Source of the DNA: Carnegiea gigantea
Lineage: Eukaryota; Streptophyta; Magnoliopsida; Caryophyllales; Cactaceae
Length of the DNA stretch: 64,000 nt
Assembly: GCA_029747015.1 (NCBI GenBank)
Contig: JAKOGI010002758.1
Span: 16,001-80,000, forward strand
Direction: 5' to 3'
The notes beneath the pieces are model-generated. The model searched no databases, was not told the origin of the DNA, and saw only the letters and a program-made list of their open reading frames with translations. Shown here in pieces: positions 57,867 to 64,000 of this stretch (position 1 is its first letter; every line of letters begins with the position of its first letter). Both the position numbers and the translations under genes were made by a program.

Positions 57867-58499
57867 TCACAACTTCAAGATTCGACTCATGAAAGCAGAC
57901 ACTATCAAGGCACGCAGGAGTTTGTCAAACTCCTGGGATCGCAATTTCGAAAATACAAGGTAAGAGGCATTAACGAAAATCACACCAAAGAGTATAAGTA
58001 TCCTCTTAACCTTATCAAAGCCTATAGAAAAATCACAGAAAGAATTAAAGCATGTAGTCCGTGTGATTTTATTAGGCAAGTCTCCTAGGCACACATAATA
58101 AGGGTCAATGAAGGGTTCATACCCTCTAAAGTAACCTAGGGACACAAAATTCTTAGCATTCCCACCAAGCACATCAAACACATTATTCTCATAGCACAAA
58201 TCATTATTAGCATCACAAATTAGGAAATTAGTAATGGACTCATCAAGATAATACCGGGGGGATTGAGAGGGTTGTAAATACATAGGTGAAACATAGGAAT
58301 GATCAATAGGATTGGAGAGAACAATATTATCAAAACCAAGAATAGGAGACTCCTTATACATAAACACATCACGTGACCCCTCCAAAGGAGTCTCATCTAG
58401 ATCATGCAAATCATCTAAAATATCTTCTGACTTAAAACATGCATCTGAAATATCAAACCTAACATCAAACTCAAAAGGCACACCCACCTCGAGTCCCAT
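57867..58499 (-). CDS. LARD2 acidic ORF, 210 aa, unknown function
   Basis: Open on the minus strand from MGLEVGVPFEFDVRFD to about 57867. The N-terminal half is acidic (SEDILDDLHDLDETPLEG) and the middle aromatic-rich (YVSPMYLQPSQSPRYYLDES, GYFRGYEPFIDPYYVCLGD). The C-terminal part FDKLLRAL matches the LARD1 ORF. It is followed, in other frames, by the shared EWLML-type block and the GGTTAGGTGCAGAG.GCAC.T tail (57793-57815). No known domain. It lies downstream of the gag remnant, as in LARD1. It may be a conserved accessory ORF of this non-autonomous lineage. Confidence 0.5.
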   Translation of the reverse strand: MGLEVGVPFEFDVRFDISDACFKSEDILDDLHDLDETPLEGSRDVFMYKESPILGFDNIVLSNPIDHSYVSPMYLQPSQSPRYYLDESITNFLICDANNDLCYENNVFDVLGGNAKNFVSLGYFRGYEPFIDPYYVCLGDLPNKITRTTCFNSFCDFSIGFDKVKRILILFGVIFVNASYLVFSKLRSQEFDKLLRALIVSAFMSRILKL

Positions 58500-58502
58500 A
58501 CA

Positions 58503-58920
58503 CTAAGCTAAAGGAAAGGACGAGTTAGGTATAGATAGGACAACATCAGTAAAGTTAGGTTGAGTATAACATGCGTAATAAGGATATGAATTTATATCAT
58601 GGTCAGAAGAATTATAAAAATCACACCAAAAAGGAGCATAATAAGATCTAGAATAGAATACGCAAGGATCACGAAATGAACATCTAGAAACACGACTAGT
58701 CTTCTCAAACTCAAATGAATCCCAAGCAATCCACTCAAGCAAATACCATGCATCATCAATATTTTTAGCATGAAACCCAAAAACTCTAAAAGAGCTTGGG
58801 TTTCACTATTTACACCCTCATCAATATTGGCCAAAATTTTCCATTTACTCACACAATAACCACATTGAGTAAGAAAACCAGTCAAACATTTAAAATACCT
58901 TCAAAATAATTCATGCTCGA
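58503..58920 (-). pseudogene. LARD2 decayed gag
   Basis: Readable blocks on the minus strand: CLTGFLTQCGYCVSKWKILAN, a Y-L-L-E-W-I-A-W-D-S-F-E-F-E stretch, and NSSDHDINSYPYYACYTQ. The same order and spacing occur in LARD1 (..LAWD.., DSSDHDTCNCPYRDY). Frameshifts separate them. It is consistent with Tat/Athila-type gag. Confidence 0.5.
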
Positions 58921-59060
58921 ATTGATGGAAATGAAAAATTGCCATTGTTTTTTTTTGTTTTTTTTGGTTAATTTTCAAAATTTTTTTATAGTTTTTTTTC
59001 CAAAGAAAAATAAAATCTTTAGTCAAAACTATCAGGAAAAACCCAATATTCGATGCTAAT

Positions 59061-59078
59061 TCCCCGACAATAGTGTCA
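59061..59078 (-). promoter_or_regulatory. Degenerate tRNA-Asp primer-binding site (LARD2)
   Basis: TGACACTATTGTCGGGGA on the minus strand against TGGCGCCGTTGCCGGGGA: 13 of 18 positions, the same distance from the LTR as in LARD1. Confidence 0.7.
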
Positions 59079-59084
59079 AAAACT

Positions 59085-60410
59085 TGATAGGCCCGCAAGC
59101 GCATGGTGGCATTGTAGCAAATTAAGGTCAATCCCACAGAAACAAGGTGAAATCACTGGGTTATAATCCCTCAAGATATGCTAAGCAAATCAAAATTTTA
59201 GATTGATAAAAAAACAAAGATAAGGAAACAACTATCACTAATTCAAGGTAATTTCTAATTCACTAATTTTAAATCAATCAAGGAGAAAACACCTAGGAAT
59301 TCATGTAGTTATGAAAGTTGATTGGATCAAAACGACAAGCATATGCTTTTCTCTAATCGGTTAATTTTGAGGAATTGCAATCTCTCTAAAAATTTAGTCC
59401 ATTCTTTCGAATTCAACCAAATTTGCCTAAACTAAGCAAAAGTCGTTCTTTCAAACTAATTTGCCTTAATCCAAGTTAAACATCTTCACTTACACTCTAT
59501 GTCCTCCGAACATGCAAATCTCTCTATCGAGACGACCCCACGTTAGGTTTAATCAAGCAATCCAACATCCAAATGTCACCTTTCAGTTTTTCACCTAATT
59601 GTTTCAAGTAAGCAAGAAAATTTTGGCCAAAAATTCACTCACAATAGTACAATTACTTGATAAATGAAATCAAACTAATCATGAAAATAAGCACAACTCT
59701 TAGATTAAAATATGATCTAACAACACTTCCATAAACTACTAAATTCTTAGACAAAAATTAAACTACTTATGCATGATTAAATTAAACATCTAACTACTCT
59801 AAAATGATAAATCTAAAGAGAAAAGAGAAGAGAAGAGAGAAAAGTTTGCTCAACCAAAATCGCACTTGAACTGTCGCTGCAAGCCTGGGGTGGAATCCTT
59901 GCAAATCTATACTTCAACTCACTCTCTCTCCTTCTAATCTAAATCCTAATCTAACTAGAATGGAATCGAAGAGAGGAAAATGGAATGAGGGTATGTGTGA
60001 AAATGAGGATGAGAGACACCCTTTTTATAGTAAAGTTGTTGGAAGCTGAAAAGCCACGCATAATAATAGAATTAAAACTACCAGGAAGTCGAAAAGCTGC
60101 GAGAAAATAAAAAGTTTCGTGGGAAATGAAGATACCACGGACAGACTGTGGTCAGCTCTGACTCCACATTCTTTTGTTCTTTCTTCCTTTCACGGGCATA
60201 GCAACTAGAGAGTGTCTGTGGGGAGTCCAAACACACTCATTAAGGATCAAATTTGGGGTAAAATGGTTCAAAAACTTGCAAAACACATTAAAGAACCATA
60301 CCAAAGCATAAAATGAAAAAAAGAGTATAAACTATAACATAAAACACATAATTTTCCCTAAAAAAGGAGAAAAATGACCCTAAAATAATATATACGTTAA
60401 GAACTTATCA
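59085..60410 (-). repeat. LARD2 right LTR (5' end of the element), 1326 bp
   Basis: TGATAGGCCCGC..CTTATCA, partner of 54632-55973. Confidence 0.92.
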
Positions 60411-60690
60411 ACGTGCTACCAAAATTGAGCGAGTAAAAACTGAATTGAGAATGGCCAATCCGGCTAACTCTAAGAAAAGGCGGGATGAAATTTGTACTCT
60501 GGCCGGAGGATCTCCTAGTAGAGACCTACTCCCACGAGGCCCAGCTCTTGCTGGGAAACATTATAGCAAGTGTGGTCATACGAACCACAACACTGCAGAA
60601 TGTAGGGTTGGGATGAATCATTGTTTTTGGTGTGGAAATCCAAATCATTTGATTGCTAACTGCCCCGTCCAAAACTTCTCAACTAGGTAA
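60411..60690 (+). pseudogene. Gypsy D gag, C-terminal part with two zinc-knuckle-like motifs
   Basis: Continues gag after LARD2: KHYSKCGHTNHNTAECRVGM, where the first Cys of a C-x2-C-x4-H-x4-C knuckle is replaced by Tyr, then C-F-W-C-G-N-P-N-H-L-I-A-N-C with all ligands. It ends at a TAA at 60688. Confidence 0.8.
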
Positions 60691-60801
60691 GGGTCCCGCT
60701 CAAGTCCTTGAACATGGTAAAACCACTGCTCCCACGACTGGCCATCAGGTGGGCAGGGTGTATGTGATCAATAGAAAGCAAGCCGATGATTTAGGGAGGT
60801 C

Positions 60802-61132
60802 ATGACTGGTACGCTTACTTGTAATTCAACACCCCTTATTGTTTTATTTGATTTTGGAGCTACGTATTCATTTATCTCCTCAAAAGTTGCATCTCAGATA
60901 GGGGTGGAATCATGTAAACATCCCATAGACTTGTATGTAAATGTGCCTACTGGAAAAACAATAAAATGTGATGTTGTGTACAAGAGTTGCCCAATTACCC
61001 TAAATCAGGAAGAGTTTAAGGGTGATTTGATATAGTTAGATTTATCAAAATTTGATATAATCCTAGGAATGGATTGGTTGTCGAGACACGGAGCAAAGAT
61101 TGATTGCCAAAAAAAAGAGTGTCCCTAAAAGG
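60802..61132 (+). pseudogene. Gypsy D protease (broken)
   Basis: LFDFGATYSFISSKVA holds the active site, with the D-S/T-G triad reading D-F-G, a Ser-to-Phe-type change. After a stop at 61033 the family motif ILGMDWLSRHGAKIDC follows. Confidence 0.75.
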
Positions 61133-61339
61133 AAAAGGAGGAGGGAAAATGTATTTTTAGAGAGATAACAGTAGTACTGAATGCCGGGTAATATCCTCAA
61201 TGGCAGCTAAGAAATTGGTTAGACAGGGGTGTGTGTCGTACTTATGTTATGTCATGAAAGTTAGGAAAGAATAAGTAAAACTTGAGGATATTCCGGTGGT
61301 CAAGGAATTCCCAAGTGTGTTCCCGAAAGAGATTCCTAG

Positions 61340-62150
61340 GTTACCACCCTAAAGAGAGATTAACTTTGAAATAGAATTGGAGCTTAGAGCACATCCTATC
61401 CCAAAGCCCCATATAGGATAGCCCCAGCTGAATTGAAAGAGTTGAAGGTGCAATTGGGGATCTGCTAAAAAAAAGCTACACAAGACCGAGTGTATCCCCA
61501 TGGCGAGCGCTAGTATTGTTTGTGAGAAAAAAAGATGGTACTTTGAGATTGTGTATAGGCTACCGAGAACTAAACAAGACCACCACAAAGAATAAGTACC
61601 CCTTGCCTAGGATTGATGATTTATTTGATCAATTACAGGGGATGGGATTCTTCTCGAAGGTTGACTTTAGGTCGAGATATCACCAGTTGCAAATCTAACA
61701 TGAGGATATCCCTAAAACGGCGTTTAGAACCCGTGATGGTCATTATGAATTCACAGTGATGCCGTTTGAGTTAACCAATGCTCCAGTAGCTTTTATGGAT
61801 TTGATGAATCGTGTATTTAGAATGTACTTGGATAAATTTGTTGTTATCTTTATTGATGATATCTTGATCTATTCCAAAACCAAAGAAGAGCGTAACGAAC
61901 ATCTGAGAATTATGTTACAAACCTTACAGGAGCATAAACTCTATGCTGAACTGTCCAAATGTGAATTCTGGTTGACAAAAGTGATCTTTCTAGGGCATGT
62001 AATTTCTAAGGAGGGAATTAAGGTAGACCTACAAAAGGTAAAAGCAGTTATTGAGTGGCCAAGGTCTTCTAACATCACTGAGGTTCGGAGTTTCCTAGGG
62101 ATGGCCGAGTACTATAGGCGATTTATACAAGATTTTTCAAGAATTGCCCT
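61340..62150 (+). pseudogene. Gypsy D reverse transcriptase (broken)
   Basis: RT blocks [49 protein letters not shown], then a TAA at 61696-61698, [19 protein letters not shown] and the catalytic [10 protein letters not shown]. The [14 protein letters not shown] and [12 protein letters not shown] blocks follow. The combination [19 protein letters not shown] is typical of Ty3/Gypsy chromoviruses (Tekay/Del-like). Except for the stop and an upstream frameshift, the domain is well preserved. Confidence 0.9.
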
Positions 62151-62625
62151 GCCAATCACTAACCTATTGAGAAAGACTATAAAGTTTGAGTGTGATGATA
62201 GATGTGAAGTAGCATTTTGGGAACTAAAACACAAACTCACTATTGCACTAGTTTTGGCCCTACCGACTGAAGGAGGGGACTTCACTGTTTATAGTGATGC
62301 TTCTAGACAGGGCATAAGATGTGTCTTAATGCAAGATGGAAATGTTATAGCTTATACTTCAAGGCAGCTGAAGCATTATGAGAAAAATTATCCTACCCAT
62401 GATTTGGAGCTAGCCGCAGTGGTTTTCGCCTTAAAGATCTGGAGGCACTATCTTTATGATAGCACTTGCAAGATATTCACTGATCATAAAAGTCTCAAAT
62501 ACATCTTTACTCAAAAGGAATTAAATTTGGGACAACATAGGTGGTTAGAACATCTCAAGGATTATGACATCCAAATACAATACCATCTAGGAAATACTAA
62601 TGTGGTTGCGGATGCATTGAGCTGA
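62151..62625 (+). pseudogene. Gypsy D RNase H
   Basis: [59 protein letters not shown] and the final NVVADALS. The frame is open from 61756 to the stop at 62623; catalytic D, E, D residues are present. Confidence 0.9.
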
Positions 62626-62689
62626 AAGGCACACTATAGTGTGAATGCTATGACAATAGTACAATCAGAAATTCTGAGGGATTTGGAAA

Positions 62690-64000
62690 GTATGGAAATA
62701 GAGCTGGTATTTCCGGAGAAACTTGGATCATTTCTAGGTAGCCCAGTAGTTCAACCCACACTTCTAGATGAGATTAAATAGGTACAAGTAAAGGATGAGG
62801 AAGTGAAAAAAAATAGAAAGAGCATAAATAAAGGGAAGGCATTGGGATTTATAGAAGATGAGCGAGGAGTTATTAAATTTCAGAATCGAATTTGTGTGTT
62901 GCAAGAAGGGAGTTAAAGGAAAGAATAATGGCTGAGGCCCATAATACTAAATATTCTATTCACCCGGAGGGACAAAAAATGTACCGAGACTTGAGGCAGA
63001 CCTTTTGGTGGAATAACATGAAAAGAGACATTGTTGAATATGTGAGTAAATGTCTCACCTGTTAAAAAGTCAAAGAAGAGAACCAACGACCTGTTGGAGA
63101 ATTGAGACCATTAGAGATTCCCACGTGGAAATGTGACGCTATTTCAATGGATTTCATGATGGGGTTACCTTTGATCGCACCAAAGAATAATGTCGTTTGG
63201 GTGATAGTAGATAGACTTGCAAATCTACCCACTTCGTAGCTATACATGATTCCTGGAACGTAGATAGGTTGACGCAAATTTATGTTAAAGAAGTGGTATG
63301 ATTACATGGCGTACCCCAGAACCTTATCTCAAATAGAGACTCAAGATTTCAAGCTCGATTTTGGAAGGCGTTACAGAAGGCCTTCGACATAAAGTTACAG
63401 TTTAGCAGTTCCTACCATCCTGAGACAGACGAGTAGACCGAAAGAGTAAATCAAGTGGTTGAAGATATTTTACGGCTTGTGTATTTGATTTTTAGAGGAA
63501 ATGGGAGGAATATCTAGTCCTAGTAGAATTCTCCTACAATAACAGCTACCAAGCTACTATCAAGATGGCCCCTTTCGAAGCACTATATGGAAGAAAATGT
63601 AGAACACCTCTTTGTTAGAATGAATTAGGTAATGTTCTAGTTTTGGGATCGGAGATGATTCAAGAAATAGTGGATAAGATCAAAGTTATCCAACAAAACA
63701 AGAAAGCGGCACAGGATAGGCAAAAAGTGTATGTGGATCAAGATGGAAGCCTTTGGAGTTTGAAGAAGGAGATAAGGTGCTCCTGAAAGTTTCTCCTATT
63801 AAAGAGATACGAAGATTTAATGTTAAAAGGAAAATTAAGTCCGCGGCTTTGTTGGACCATGTGATGTCATTGAGAAAATCAATCCTGCTGCTTACCGCTT
63901 AGCCCTACCGCTTGAATTGCACCATGTCAATGATGTGTTCCATATTTCACAACTTCGCAAGTATATGCATGATCCAGCACATGCGATAGTTTATGAACCC
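62690..64000 (+). pseudogene. Gypsy D integrase with GPY/F-type C-terminus (broken, runs off the edge)
   Basis: The HHCC zinc region near 62940-63065 reads H..H ([11 protein letters not shown]) and CLTC. The core has MDFMMGLP (first D), SNRDSRF-like (second D) and the E after QTDE. Several stops and frameshifts occur (for example 63063, 63237, 63433). The last readable stretch, VGPCDVIEKINPAAYRLALP followed by LHHVNDVFHISQLRKYM, is the GPY/F-type module; a chromodomain would follow outside the window. Confidence 0.85.

Larger units (their letters stand above)
54632..60410 (-). mobile_element. LARD2: non-autonomous LTR element inside Gypsy D gag
   Basis: LTRs at 54632-55973 and 59085-60410 (TGATAG..TTATCA) flank an interior of 3.1 kb. 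There is a perfect 5-bp target duplication ACGTG at 54627-54631 and 60411-60415. The primer complement at 59061-59078 and the tract CATGGGGAAGTT (minus strand) beside the left LTR show that it reads on the minus strand. No pol is present. A decayed gag and an ORF at 58499-57867 are the only protein-like parts. Confidence 0.92.

Overview
This window is plant nuclear DNA, most likely from a eudicot. It is intron-containing and AT-rich, packed with nested LTR retrotransposons, miniature inverted-repeat elements (MITEs) and long TA/CA/GA microsatellites, and holds an endogenous plant pararetrovirus. I see no prokaryotic features. Only two host genes can be supported: the 3' part of a DUF1639-type gene at the left edge (plus strand, three exons ending at 901) and an intronless DUF1645-type gene at 41104-42090 (minus strand).

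Layout. 1-2651: DUF1639-type gene, its downstream region and two microsatellites. 2652-7713: AT-rich spacer with two diverged tandem duplications (units about 360 and 615 bp). 7714-9517 and 16698-18498: a 5'-truncated Ty1/Copia element on the minus strand (Copia A). It is split by a 7.18-kb insertion (9518-16697) holding a caulimovirid-like endogenous pararetrovirus on the minus strand, flanked by 6-bp direct repeats. 18499-36205: a second, closely related Copia (Copia B) on the plus strand, head to head with A. Its 5' end carries a 71-bp TRIM-like terminal repeat, and it is itself split at 23166-35969 by a tandem non-autonomous element (LARD1: LTR-internal-LTR-internal-LTR, minus strand, tRNA-Asp primer site). 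One LARD1 LTR holds a 934-bp PIF/Harbinger-like insertion. 37343-39375: minus-strand Copia C fragment with a Mutator-like MITE (9-bp target duplication), then a TRIM. 39376-49692: the DUF1645-type gene, tandem repeats, MITEs, a minisatellite and the probable LTR end of a Ty3/Gypsy chromovirus. 49696-64000: that Gypsy element (Gypsy D, plus strand), interrupted by foldback-type elements, about 3 kb of microsatellite-rich DNA, and a second non-autonomous element (LARD2, 54632-60410) inside gag with a perfect 5-bp target duplication. It runs off the right edge in the integrase C-terminal region.

How it fits together. The nesting gives a relative history: Copia A and B first; then the pararetrovirus into A and LARD1 into B; then the Harbinger-like element into one LARD1 LTR; independently LARD2 into Gypsy D. 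All mobile-element coding regions carry stops or frameshifts. The most interesting points are the pararetroviral insertion, with its order coat/zinc finger, movement protein, protease-RT-RNase H, intact-looking cis elements and unexpected flanking repeats, and the two LARD families, which share a decayed gag and apparently a downstream acidic ORF.

All calls come from reading the sequence. No searches were run, so family names are motif recognition rather than database results.
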